Assembly (NCBI GenBank): GCA_018902545.1
Contig: JAHIQM010000009.1
Span: forward strand, 62,001-126,000
Length of the DNA: 64,000 nt
Source: Pseudomonadota bacterium
GTDB taxonomy: Bacteria > Desulfobacterota > Desulfovibrionia > Desulfovibrionales > Desulfomicrobiaceae
Direction of reading: 5' to 3'
Position numbers and translations under genes: made by a program. The first letter of the stretch is position 1; every line of letters starts with the position of its first letter. Of the stretch, positions 47,843 through 56,329 are shown piece by piece. The notes under the pieces were generated by a model. That model was not told the origin of the DNA and did no database searches. It was given only the letters and a program-made list of their open reading frames with translations.

Positions 47843-48286
47843 ATGACAGCCACATTCGATTTTACCCTGGCCCATCCGGCCCAAGAACATGCTGCGCTGC
47901 TTGCCGCCCTCGAACAATTCGGCGAGCAAAGAGTGCTGATGCCTGCGGTCCGCTACCGGCTTGGACTGGTGGTGGACGAACTGATCTCCAACTGCATAGC
48001 CCACGGAACCGTTCCGGGCCAGGACATGACCATCCGGATCCTTGTCACCGATCTTGAGGACAAGGTCGAGATCGAGATAACCGATGCCGGGCCAAAGTTC
48101 GATCCAAGCACGCATCCAATCTCCAGATGCCCCGAGAAAGGACCTGCGGCCATAGGCGGCATGGGCCTGTATCTTGTGCGCAATCTGGCATCAGACCTTG
48201 TCTACACCCGCGGGCAGTCATCCAACCATCTCCGCATCACCCTCGCCAAAGCCTCACAGGAGCCCGAATGCAACTCCAGGAAATAG
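47843..48286 (+). CDS. RsbW-like serine kinase/anti-sigma HATPase
   Basis: A 147-residue single HATPase_c domain with N-box VVDELISNCIAHG (Asn50), EITDAGPKFDP and GGMGLYLVRNL. Such proteins phosphorylate STAS partners or bind sigma factors. The start has AGGA upstream. It overlaps the STAS gene by 19 nt, so the pair is cotranslated. No sigma factor gene is nearby. Confidence 0.85.
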   Translation: MTATFDFTLAHPAQEHAALLAALEQFGEQRVLMPAVRYRLGLVVDELISNCIAHGTVPGQDMTIRILVTDLEDKVEIEITDAGPKFDPSTHPISRCPEKGPAAIGGMGLYLVRNLASDLVYTRGQSSNHLRITLAKASQEPECNSRK

Positions 48287-48621
48287 ACCACCCCACGGCC
48301 ACCGTTTTCCGCATCAAGGGACGCCTCGACGCCTCCTCCACCACCGAACTGGAGCAAAAGGTCCTGCTCAGTCTTGATCGCGGAATAACGCATCTGATCA
48401 TGGATTTTTCGGAACTCGAATACATCAACAGCGCCGGACTGCGCATCCTGGTCATGAGCTACCAGCGCCTCAGTTCACGGGGCGGCCAGGTCATGGTCTG
48501 TGGAGTTCGGGACTACATTGCAGAAATTTTCGAAATCTCCGGTTACAACCGCATTTTCGTCATGTGCCAGAACGCGGTGCAGGCGATGGAAATCATCGAG
48601 CCTTCATCAAACGCGCAATAA
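48268..48621 (+). CDS. STAS-domain anti-anti-sigma factor
   Basis: A 117-residue STAS protein with phosphorylatable Ser55 in MDFSELEYINSAGLRIL. It would bind the RsbW-like protein when unphosphorylated. A GGAG site precedes the ATG. Its 3' end overlaps the 3' end of the convergent phosphatase gene by 29 nt. Confidence 0.9.
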   Translation: MQLQEIDHPTATVFRIKGRLDASSTTELEQKVLLSLDRGITHLIMDFSELEYINSAGLRILVMSYQRLSSRGGQVMVCGVRDYIAEIFEISGYNRIFVMCQNAVQAMEIIEPSSNAQ

Positions 48622-50035
48622 CGACAGTCCGGTCATCCTCGACACGGGCGTTGTCCGTGAACAGCTCCACCTCCGCCAGGATCCGCTCCGCTATCTCCCG
48701 CGGCGAAGCCCCGGCGTTTTCACTCAGCACCTTGAGCATGCGCTCCTTGCCGAACATGGTTTCCCGCGCGTCAACCGCCTCCCAGATCCCGTCCGTTCCC
48801 ATCAGCAGAACACCCTCGCCAAGCTGCTCCGAAGATGTGCCGTAGCGCCAGGCAGGGTCCACGCCGAGCGGAATGTCCCGGCCCGCAAGACTGCGGATTT
48901 CCTCGCCGCCATCGGGCAGAAAGATCGCCGGATCATGCCCGGCGCCCACCCACTCGGCTCGGTGATCCACCGGGCAGAAGGACAGCAGGAAGACCGTCAC
49001 GAAATGACCGGTGCCTGCGACATCCCTCGAAATGAGCGTGTTCGTCCGGTTCATTACCTCGGCCAGATCATCAGTCTGCAGCAGGTGGGCCTTCATGTAC
49101 GCCCTGACTGAAGCCATGAGCAGAGCCGACCCCACCCCGTGCCCGGTGACATCCCCGATCATGATCACAAGCTGCGGACCATGCTCGCCGTCACGCACCA
49201 TGTAGTCGTAAAAATCCCCCCCCGTCTCGTCGCAGGAAAGGCTGGTCCCGAAAATCCGCACCCCGGGCAGAAAAGGAGTGAACGTCGGCAGCAGGCGGAT
49301 CTGAATCTGCCGGGCCAGTTCAAGTCCCTGCGCCATCTGCTCCCGCTCCACGAGGCGATCGATCATGGAGTTGGTGTGCCCGGCGATGACCGCGAACTCG
49401 TCATTGGTGACCACGGGAACCTTGCTGTCCAGGAGTCCTTGGCTGACACGCTCCAGAACCGTGGTCTGGTTCTCGAAGAGAATGTTGAGATTTCTGGCGT
49501 AGGAAAAAACGAGCAGCATGGTCAGCACCAGCAGCACGCCCATGACGAACAGCACTTCCATAACCACGGAGCGCAGCAGAAAGGTCAAGCCCAAGGCGGT
49601 CTGTTCCTGAGCCTTGAGCCAGGAGATGTCGCGAACCAGAAGCAGAAGCAGGACAATGGTCACAAAGATGATGATCCCGGAAGCAAGCAGGGCAAACCTG
49701 CGCGTCTGCGGGAAGAAAGCCTTCGAGTCCGGTAGGCCCTGTTCCAGAAAATGCGCCTGCTTGATGATCCGGTATTCCCATTCGAGGCTCAAATCCAGGG
49801 CGGCAAAAAGGCCGATGGTGGCAAAACCGATGGTGATCTCCAGGCCGCTTGAAACCGGAAAGCCCCAAACCAGATTGTGATACACCCCAACACCCAAACC
49901 CGTGGCCACAAAGACGATAAAATCAAGAAGCAGCAGACGCGAGGATTGGCGCTGGACCGGCAAGGGGCGGACAAGAAGGCGCACAAGAAATTGCCGCAGA
50001 AAAAAGGCCCCGGCCAGATGACCGCCAAGCACCAA
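48593..50035 (-). CDS. Membrane-bound RsbU/SpoIIE-type PP2C phosphatase
   Basis: The 480-residue frame (start TTG or GTG) has several membrane helices in the first 185 residues, a HAMP-like linker (about 185-240: VLERVSQGLLDSKVPVVTNDEF) and a PPM phosphatase domain with CDETGGDFYDYMV, MIGDVTGHGVGSALLMA and LLMGTDGIWEA. It should dephosphorylate the STAS protein. In the same frame an upstream start at 50140 with a strong GGAG site gives MTRILLYYSFMLVALTF..., then TGA at 50074-50072, then readable membrane sequence into this gene. So the annotated start may be secondary or the gene may carry a nonsense mutation. Confidence 0.85.
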   Translation of the reverse strand: MVLGGHLAGAFFLRQFLVRLLVRPLPVQRQSSRLLLLDFIVFVATGLGVGVYHNLVWGFPVSSGLEITIGFATIGLFAALDLSLEWEYRIIKQAHFLEQGLPDSKAFFPQTRRFALLASGIIIFVTIVLLLLLVRDISWLKAQEQTALGLTFLLRSVVMEVLFVMGVLLVLTMLLVFSYARNLNILFENQTTVLERVSQGLLDSKVPVVTNDEFAVIAGHTNSMIDRLVEREQMAQGLELARQIQIRLLPTFTPFLPGVRIFGTSLSCDETGGDFYDYMVRDGEHGPQLVIMIGDVTGHGVGSALLMASVRAYMKAHLLQTDDLAEVMNRTNTLISRDVAGTGHFVTVFLLSFCPVDHRAEWVGAGHDPAIFLPDGGEEIRSLAGRDIPLGVDPAWRYGTSSEQLGEGVLLMGTDGIWEAVDARETMFGKERMLKVLSENAGASPREIAERILAEVELFTDNARVEDDRTVVIARLMKAR

Positions 50036-50140
50036 AAAAAACTTCCAGACCGGAAGCGAGTCGACCAGAGGTCAGACTTGGCCTCCGTAAAAAGTCAGCG
50101 CCACCAGCATGAACGAATAGTAAAGCAGAATCCGAGTCAT
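50036..50140 (-). other. Interrupted N-terminal extension of the RsbU-like gene
   Basis: Twenty-two codons from ATG 50140 encode a hydrophobic helix ending FYGGQV, then TGA, then PLVDSLPVWKFFLVLGG in frame with the phosphatase. A single TGG to TGA change would explain it. A run of eight T lies near the downstream TTG/GTG start. Confidence 0.5.
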
Positions 50141-50205
50141 TTCAGGCTCCTCGCGCGGGGCGGTATGGCTGGACAATCGGCTTACGGGTGGAATAGTATC
50201 CAGCG

Positions 50206-50808
50206 ATGAAATACTGCATGCTTCTTCTTTGGCTTTTCATGGCCTCCTCTGTCCAGGCCCAAGTTTTCCCGACTTCCCTTGGAGGCATCACGCTGGGTGA
50301 TGACATTTCGAGCATCGACAAGATCTGCCGAATGCACACGCAGATCCCCCTCTCCCAGGAGCGCCATCTCATGGAGATCCAGCTCATGCCCCATCACGCT
50401 CCCGGCATCAGAAGCGGCAGCGTGGCCTACGCCAACTGCGACCAGATCGGGCGGATCGTGCGCATCAAGCTCAAATTCGAGGACGATACCCGTGGGTTCT
50501 TCGACAACATGCTGAGGCGCTACCGGGATCGTTTCGGAAAGCCTCTCGAATGGCGCGGCGATCCCTTTCAGACGGTCATGTCCTGGAAATGGAGCTTCAT
50601 CAACGCAGATGGAGAGCAGGTCAATCTGGAACTGACCCACAGCAGGGACGAAGACTACAAGATGGGGAATTTCGTGAAGATGACCCTGCGCTCCCTGTGG
50701 CTCAGCGAAGACGCCTGCCAGGACACCAAGAATGAAGCCGGGGCTCAAAACAATCGTGCGCCGACCCCCGCGAACAAGCTCGACTACCGACTGCTCATCC
50801 CGCAATGA
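50206..50808 (+). CDS. Exported protein of unknown function
   Basis: A 200-residue protein with a signal peptide (about 1-18, SSVQA) and a compact domain starting FPTSLGGITLGDDISSID. There are three cysteines after the signal peptide (in DKICRM, YANCDQ and EDACQD). Not recognised. Divergent from the phosphatase gene. Its stop overlaps the next gene as ATGA. Confidence 0.75.
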   Translation: MKYCMLLLWLFMASSVQAQVFPTSLGGITLGDDISSIDKICRMHTQIPLSQERHLMEIQLMPHHAPGIRSGSVAYANCDQIGRIVRIKLKFEDDTRGFFDNMLRRYRDRFGKPLEWRGDPFQTVMSWKWSFINADGEQVNLELTHSRDEDYKMGNFVKMTLRSLWLSEDACQDTKNEAGAQNNRAPTPANKLDYRLLIPQ

Positions 50809-51650
50809 CCGCTTCGCTCGGCTGGGACGGACTGCGGGTGGAGATCCCGGCCGGCATGGAACCCGTGATTCTGGATCGCGGCTTTGTGCGGCTTGCCGGG
50901 CCGGACCTCCCGGTCCTTGATCTGCGCTTTGGACCGGAAAAGGCCCCCTTCAATCCAGACAAGGACGGTCCACGGCTGCTCAAGGCTTCGGGGATCGGCG
51001 ACGCAAGGCTGGCTCCCTTCCGGGCTTCCTGGACCCGCAGACTCAAAGGCGGCGTCTGGGCCGCCCCATCCGCCGAGCCCAGGCTGTTCGTGCTGCATCC
51101 AACAGAGAAAAAGGCGGTTGTCGCCGCCCTCTTTTCAGCCCCGCCCCAGGCAATCCTGCTGCGCTCGGTGTTGGAGTCACTGGACTGGACACCCCCCGAT
51201 ACGTGGCGAAGCTGGCGCTGCTACGACCTGCGTTTTGAAACTCCGTCGCATTCGGTCCTTGGCAAGGCTTCGTTTCGGCCAGGGTCATTCAGGCTGGAGT
51301 TCTCCATCGCCCGTTCAACTCTTGTCTTTGAGCGCCTTGCACCAGCCAGCGTGCTCCTGGCCGGCGAGGACCTTGAAGCGTGGCTCGAAAAAAAAATCCT
51401 GCGTGAACACGCCCGAGGATTGAGCATTAGCTCAAGCGACCCCACGCAGGCGCGTTTTGCCGATCCAGCCTCGCCATGGCGGCGCATCCTGGCCGGGCTC
51501 CCCTTCAACCCGGGTCAGATCCGGGGCGGCGTCCGGCATGACGAAGCCGGGAACAAGATCCTGATTCTCACGGAACGCGGCCGCCTCATCCCGGCACCGG
51601 ACTTCGAAAGGACATTCTCAGCTTATGCAACAATCTCAATCCAAGGCTGA
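50805..51650 (+). CDS. Unknown protein, middle gene of the PqqD-like cassette
   Basis: A 281-residue soluble protein without signal peptide or obvious motif; it begins MTASLGWDGLRVEIPAGMEP and ends ERTFSAYATISIQG. Coupled to both neighbours by overlaps (4 and 26 nt), which argues that the three products act together. No family recognised. Confidence 0.75.
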   Translation: MTASLGWDGLRVEIPAGMEPVILDRGFVRLAGPDLPVLDLRFGPEKAPFNPDKDGPRLLKASGIGDARLAPFRASWTRRLKGGVWAAPSAEPRLFVLHPTEKKAVVAALFSAPPQAILLRSVLESLDWTPPDTWRSWRCYDLRFETPSHSVLGKASFRPGSFRLEFSIARSTLVFERLAPASVLLAGEDLEAWLEKKILREHARGLSISSSDPTQARFADPASPWRRILAGLPFNPGQIRGGVRHDEAGNKILILTERGRLIPAPDFERTFSAYATISIQG

Positions 51651-51972
51651 CGCTCTCTCCGCCGTGCCCGTGCCCATGCCCGGAATCCGGGCCACCGTCT
51701 CGGACCAGGGACTGGTCCGCATCAGCCACCCGGCCACCTTGAAACCCTGGCTGGCCCGGCTTCTGCCCGCCTCCGTCACCCTGCCCATGCGCACCCTGGA
51801 GCTTGACGCCATGGGCACTTTCGTCTGGAACCGCATCGACGGCACTTTCTCGGTGGACGACTTGGCGCGTCAGGTTGCGGAGCACTACTCCTGCCTCCCG
51901 GTCGAGGCGCAGCAGGCCGTGGCCATGTTCATCCGTCAACTCGGACAACGCGGCATCCTGGGACTGCGCTGA
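51625..51972 (+). CDS. PqqD-like protein (peptide-binding RRE fold)
   Basis: A 115-residue protein. Its second half, LELDAMGTFVWNRIDGTFSVDDLARQVAEHY...FIRQLGQRGILGL, fits the winged-helix PqqD fold, which binds leader peptides for radical SAM or other modifying enzymes. No radical SAM enzyme or short precursor gene was found nearby. PqqD-like proteins also occur outside peptide modification, so the role is open. Confidence 0.82.
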   Translation: MQQSQSKADALSAVPVPMPGIRATVSDQGLVRISHPATLKPWLARLLPASVTLPMRTLELDAMGTFVWNRIDGTFSVDDLARQVAEHYSCLPVEAQQAVAMFIRQLGQRGILGLR

Positions 51973-52057
51973 CACAGCCGCAGACGTGCTCATTAGATTG
52001 ACCGGGGAAAACCCCTGCGCAGGCATGGCCGCTCGGGGAAGGATGCACAGCAGAAAT

Positions 52058-52801
52058 TCAGGGCGCCGCCTCAAACTCGGAGGCGCATATCAGCGCAAGG
52101 CCACCGGACACGATTGCGCGATTGAAACGCTCAACCAGTGCCTTTCCGGCGGGAGTGCGGGGAAAACAGACATGCAGCGAATGCACGGCGAGGATTTTTT
52201 CGCCAAAGACCATCGGGGATGGCGTTTGCGGCGATGCCACCCTGCCTGAAAGATGTCTGAACACGGCCCTGTCCATGACGGCCGCGTCGATCCGCCCTGC
52301 TTCGAGCATGCGCAAGGCCAGTTCATCGGAATTGCATTTGACGGGATACAGGACGCCCATGTCCACGAGCCGGTCGAATTCCTCGGTATTCACATACCCG
52401 TCCACGACGCCGATCCGGTAGGAGGCCAGATCCTCCAGGCGGGTCCAGTCCAGCGTCACATCACGCCGATGCACCAACCCCACCACACTGCACCCGACTG
52501 CCTGCGAGAAGTAAAATTCCTTTTCCCGATCCACGGATCGGTATTCGGGAAAGTAGCCCTGGGTGGTCCCGGTGCGTGCATCCATGAGCACCCGCTTCCA
52601 GGGCAGGAAGGACAAATCAAGGTCCATCCCTGCGACGGCGCAGATGCTGCGCACGCGGGCGCTGGTCGTTCCCTGGTCCGGAAGATCCTGACCAACGAAA
52701 GGAGGCCATTCAAGCGTGCTCAGACTGAGCGGCTCCGCGCAGACGGAAAACGCGAACATGAGAACCATGAGCGGCAACACGCCGATCAGGCTCCATTTCA
52801 T
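52058..52801 (-). CDS. Periplasmic solute-binding protein, amino-acid type
   Basis: A 247-residue PBP2-type protein; I start at the ATG encoding MKWSLIGVLPLMVLMFAFSV, a signal peptide ending CAE. The mature part begins PLSLSTLEWPPFVGQDLPDQG and includes YFPEYRSVDREKEFYFSQ and IGVVDGYVNTEEF. No permease or ATPase is adjacent, so it may be a stand-alone ligand sensor. Confidence 0.82.
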   Translation of the reverse strand: MKWSLIGVLPLMVLMFAFSVCAEPLSLSTLEWPPFVGQDLPDQGTTSARVRSICAVAGMDLDLSFLPWKRVLMDARTGTTQGYFPEYRSVDREKEFYFSQAVGCSVVGLVHRRDVTLDWTRLEDLASYRIGVVDGYVNTEEFDRLVDMGVLYPVKCNSDELALRMLEAGRIDAAVMDRAVFRHLSGRVASPQTPSPMVFGEKILAVHSLHVCFPRTPAGKALVERFNRAIVSGGLALICASEFEAAP

Positions 52802-53004
52802 CGGGACACCCTTACGTTTCCGGCTGATCCAGCGCCGCATTCCATCTTCAAACCTTGCATGTATCCTGCCCTCTTTCGTGCTTACCGGCCACCTGCGCTC
52901 GAATGAACGGGTCCGCCAATCCGTTCTGATCAATTCATGAATGATTAAGCCATAATTTTTACAAAATTGCCAAGGAATTTCCAAACAGAGACGTTAAAAG
53001 TTCC

Positions 53005-53023
53005 TGTTACCGACTCGGTAACA
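53005..53023. promoter_or_regulatory. Perfect 19-bp palindrome
   Basis: TGTTACCGA-C-TCGGTAACA, between the polyferredoxin stop and the binding-protein gene. It looks like a TetR-type operator. On the plus strand a GGGAG site and a 21-codon frame (53045-53110) follow, perhaps the stub of a deleted gene. Confidence 0.45.
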
Positions 53024-53089
53024 ATCAAAAAAGGGAGCAGTTTCATGACCGGCAGGACGCAAAGATCAGTCCGTCAGAAAGTCGATTTC

Positions 53090-54652
53090 TTAAAAAGGAA
53101 AATCCTCTGATGCGTCGATTTTGATTTCTAGCGCCTTAGGCTCCGGCTTCTTCGACTTCGCGTGTACCGGATTGCCGTCGACGCAGATGGCCTTGAAGGG
53201 TTTGGTGGGACAGGCGTACTCGCAGGCTCCGCAACCGACACAGTAATCCGCGTGCACTTCCGGGATGACCAGTGGCCGGTTCAAGAGATTCGGGTAAGGG
53301 ACCATGCGCACCGCCTTGGTCGGGCAGTGCTCGGAGCACGCGCCGCAGTTCGTGTTGTCCGTCAAGACGATGCAATTTTCCTTGATGAACCTGGCCACGC
53401 CCAGCTGCGTGCGCTTCTTTTCCTCCGGGGCCAGAGGCAGGATGGCGCCGGTGGGACAGACCTGCGTGCAGAGCGTGCACTCGTAGTTGCAGTAGGATGC
53501 GTGAAAGTTCAGACGCGGCTGCATCATCCCGGATGGCCCGAATTCGAGGACCGACGGGGAAAGAACCCGCGACGGGCAGACGCTCACACACAGGTGGCAG
53601 GCCGTACAGATGGAGGTAAACCGCTCGATGCTGACCGATCCGGGCGGCGAGACGGGCCCGGTCACCGCCTCGGGTATGGTCGTCGGTTTGCTCTGCAGGA
53701 CCGTCGCGTTGGTCTCCACCAGCCCGGCGAGGCCAAGCAGCGACACGCCAGAATGCAGAAAAAAATCCCTGCGCCCCTGATCCGCCCGCACGGGGGGAAC
53801 ACGTCGCCACCTGTTTTCAAAATGCACCGCCCCTTCCGGACAGGCCGCCAGGCAGTTGCAGCAGGCCACGCAGCGGCCTGTGTCCACCTTCATGTTTTCA
53901 AGGTCGATGCAGCCCGCCTTGCACACGCGTTCGCAGCGCCTGCACTTCGAGCACCGGTCATGGTTAATTCCAAGGCGCAGCCATGAAACCCGCGACACCA
54001 GGCCCAAAAGCGTACCCACCGGGCAGACCGTGTTGCAGTAAAGACGGCCGCGCCTTGCGGCCAGCCATCCTACCACGACCAGCGTCGTCGCGGCGACCCC
54101 GACGGCAAGGGGCGTCAGCACCGCCCACTGTTTGCGGAAAACTGCGTAATGGCCAAACTGCTCAAGCGCCGCGGCAACGATATTGTTGGTCACGATGACC
54201 GTCGGACGCACCAGATCGGTCAGAATCCGCCCAAAGGCGCTGAACGGGTCAAGCAGGTTCAGCAGCAGGCCGCTGCCGCCGATGAGCAGCAACGCCGTGA
54301 CGGCCACGATGGCGTAACGCAGGGTGCCGCCCGGTCTGAAGTGGAATCTTCGCCTTTTTCCGGCCGCAAAGCCGATGGCGTCCTGGAGCGTGCCGAGAGG
54401 GCAGACGGTGGAGCAGTAGACACGTCCGAAGAGAACGGTCAGCGCCGCGACAAAGAGCCATCCCGCCGCGCCGAGGGCCGCCCCATGCACGAAGGCGAGC
54501 AGCGAGGGGACGAACTGCAGATACAAAATCCCCCCGGTGAACGCCGGCGGTATCACGGCTCCCAGATCAAGAAAGACCAGCGCGGTCAGCCCGAAAAAGA
54601 CAAGGGACAGGGCGACGCGCGCAGCCTTCAAGTGTCCAAGCTTCAGGCCCAC
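53090..54652 (-). CDS. Membrane polyferredoxin (NapH/NosR-like N-terminus)
   Basis: About 520 residues from a GTG start (GAGG upstream; a TTG overlapping the preceding stop is the alternative). Membrane helices alternate with two CxxxCPxGT motifs (CSTVCPLGT, CNTVCPVGT), as in NapH/NosR-type quinol-facing proteins. Six further [4Fe-4S]-type motifs follow: CSKCRRCERVCKAGC, CVACCNCLAACP, CTACHLCVSVCP, CNYECTLCTQVCP, NCGACSEHCP and CVGCGACEYACP. It should carry electrons between the quinone pool and a partner, probably the DUF362 protein encoded 11 nt upstream. Confidence 0.87.
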   Translation of the reverse strand: MGLKLGHLKAARVALSLVFFGLTALVFLDLGAVIPPAFTGGILYLQFVPSLLAFVHGAALGAAGWLFVAALTVLFGRVYCSTVCPLGTLQDAIGFAAGKRRRFHFRPGGTLRYAIVAVTALLLIGGSGLLLNLLDPFSAFGRILTDLVRPTVIVTNNIVAAALEQFGHYAVFRKQWAVLTPLAVGVAATTLVVVGWLAARRGRLYCNTVCPVGTLLGLVSRVSWLRLGINHDRCSKCRRCERVCKAGCIDLENMKVDTGRCVACCNCLAACPEGAVHFENRWRRVPPVRADQGRRDFFLHSGVSLLGLAGLVETNATVLQSKPTTIPEAVTGPVSPPGSVSIERFTSICTACHLCVSVCPSRVLSPSVLEFGPSGMMQPRLNFHASYCNYECTLCTQVCPTGAILPLAPEEKKRTQLGVARFIKENCIVLTDNTNCGACSEHCPTKAVRMVPYPNLLNRPLVIPEVHADYCVGCGACEYACPTKPFKAICVDGNPVHAKSKKPEPKALEIKIDASEDFPF

Positions 54653-54663
54653 TAAAAGACGCC

Positions 54664-55584
54664 TCAAATCCTGATGCGGTTGATGGACAGGGCGCCCAGG
54701 TCCATGCGGCCCAGGTTCATTTCCGCCGCGAGCTGGATGTGGCGGATCTCTTCGGGCTCGACGCCAAAGAGCTTCGCGGCGGCAGCATCGGCGGCCACCG
54801 GATCGGTGGAGACGATGAGCGCCTGCATCTGCACGATATCGGCGGTGGATATCCCGCGCGGGCCGTTCTGTTTCATGACGTTGTAGGCGTCCACCACGGT
54901 CAGGGTCGGCCTGCGGTACGAAATGAAATCCGCGATGCACTGGTGCAGGTCGTTGCGGTGCCAGTACCCGCGATCCCAGACCACGCCCATGAGGTTCTTC
55001 ATGCCGACGGTGAGCATGGTCGAACTGTGATGCTTGAGCACCGGGACATTGATGAGCACGTCCGATTCAAGCAGCAGCCCGTGCACCTTGACTTCAGTGA
55101 GCCGAACCCCGCCTGGCACGGAAACCTTCTGGTAATACCCCTCGTTGTTTCCGGGGACGATCTTTCCGCCCGCGTCCCTGACCGCACTCTCGATGCCGCT
55201 GTTCTTGTAGGACTGCTTCCAAGGGTCACACGTGTGGTCAAAAACCGACACTTCCCGGGCCCCGACCTGCACACAGTGCTCGACAATGCGCTTAACCAGC
55301 GCCGGATTGGTGTTGCCGCCGCGTTCCGGGGTCACGTCCCAGCCGATGTTCGGCTTGACCACAACCCTGCTCCCCTTGGGCACAAACGCCTGCATGCCAC
55401 CAAGGGAGGCCATGGCCAGGTCGAACATTTCCCCCGGCTCTCCGCCACGCACGGCCACAAGGTCATATGCCGGCGCGGGCAAACCGGAAGCGGCCAGCAG
55501 CTGCGCGTAGTTGCCGAAAGCCACCGTGGACCCGGCAACAATGCCGCCCCCGATCACATTTTTAAGAAAACGACGTCGATCCAT
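54664..55584 (-). CDS. Tat-exported DUF362 protein
   Basis: A 306-residue protein starting MDRRRFLKNVIGGGIVAGST, a twin-arginine signal, at the ATG behind AGGGAGGG. The body has VVKPNIGWDVTPERGGNTNP and LINVPVLKHHSSTMLTVGMKNLMGV, the DUF362 signatures. Export with cofactor and the polyferredoxin partner suggest a periplasmic redox role. First gene of a two-gene operon. Confidence 0.88.
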   Translation of the reverse strand: MDRRRFLKNVIGGGIVAGSTVAFGNYAQLLAASGLPAPAYDLVAVRGGEPGEMFDLAMASLGGMQAFVPKGSRVVVKPNIGWDVTPERGGNTNPALVKRIVEHCVQVGAREVSVFDHTCDPWKQSYKNSGIESAVRDAGGKIVPGNNEGYYQKVSVPGGVRLTEVKVHGLLLESDVLINVPVLKHHSSTMLTVGMKNLMGVVWDRGYWHRNDLHQCIADFISYRRPTLTVVDAYNVMKQNGPRGISTADIVQMQALIVSTDPVAADAAAAKLFGVEPEEIRHIQLAAEMNLGRMDLGALSINRIRI

Positions 55585-55735
55585 AATGCCCTCCCTGGCC
55601 GCTCCGACACGTGAAGCCACGTGAAGCCGCCTGCAACCATCGCATACGACGAAAACACGCGCCTTGCCAAACTCTTTCGCCGCGTATCGGGAGCACACGT
55701 GCCAGAAGTGTAGACTTGTTTTAAAAGCTGAAGGT

Positions 55736-56034
55736 TGCTGTCGTACCGCCAGCCATGCGCCTTGCCTGTCTTGGCAGACATGAGGAGGTTTACGTACTCA
55801 ACCGGGGTCAAGGGGCCGATCCTCTTCGGAAGACGGTCAAATACTTCCTAGAGAAGGTTCTTGCTTTTGGTACTCCACCCTGTCGACGATCACATCCAGA
55901 AAGGTCGTTGAGAGCTGAACCTCGATAGCAATCCTCTCTGTCTCATAGAAAAATGCCTAAATATCCGGCCGGCGAATCTTCCCAAGCTCCTCGTCTTCCA
56001 GAAAGCTTCCTCCTTTATGTCGGAAAACGATGAA
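55736..56034 (-). pseudogene. Decayed nuclease-like gene (DUF6035/CoiA-like)
   Basis: The reverse strand reads RHKGGSFLEDEELGKIRRPDI, a TAG stop (55957-55959), then ERIAIEVQLSTTFLDVIVD, a motif typical of DUF6035-type restriction-like nuclease domains. A frameshift then leads to EVFDRLPKRIGPLTPVEYV and SAKTGKAHGWRYDSNLQLL. Stops and shifts show it is broken. The rest of 55585-56329 has no gene. Confidence 0.5.
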
Positions 56035-56196
56035 TCATGCTCAAGGCTTCTTCTGACAAGTGCCTTCATCTTATAATGCCGCTCACTTAAAAAAAATTAA
56101 ATAAATTCAAGTGGTTCAAGATACAGCGCCAAATCAGAAGTACATGATTTTATACGTACTTACTAACGAAACCACTTACGATGACGGCCGTAAAAA

Positions 56197-56263
56197 TACG
56201 GCTAAGTAGGGATTGTAACGAAAGAGTTCCTACGGATACGTAGTGGAAAATACGGATAAGTAA
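56197..56263. promoter_or_regulatory. Three direct repeats upstream of the HD-GYP gene
   Basis: TACGGCTAAGTAG (56197), TACGGATACGTAG (56231) and TACGGATAAGTAA (56251). The partially related sequence ACTTACGAT near 56174 may be a fourth, inverted copy. They lie 67-133 nt before the start codon and look like an array of activator or repressor sites, for example for a NarL/LuxR-type regulator. Confidence 0.5.
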
Positions 56264-56329
56264 TTGCGCCATCTCAAATCATGCTCGCGTAAAGCAGGTG
56301 GTAAACAACCCCTTACAAAGGAGGATGCC

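Noticed and set aside
50072-50074. Selenocysteine reading of the TGA in the RsbU-like gene
   Set aside because: The codon lies in a membrane-proximal segment with no neighbouring cysteine and no redox role; a TGG to TGA change is simpler.
52253-52906. Plus-strand frame opposite the solute-binding protein gene
   Set aside because: No recognisable domain; the minus-strand protein has a signal peptide and binding-protein motifs.
54653-54940. Extension of the polyferredoxin frame into the DUF362 gene
   Set aside because: The extra residues are an Arg/His-rich shadow of DUF362 codons; a GTG with a ribosome site follows the DUF362 stop.
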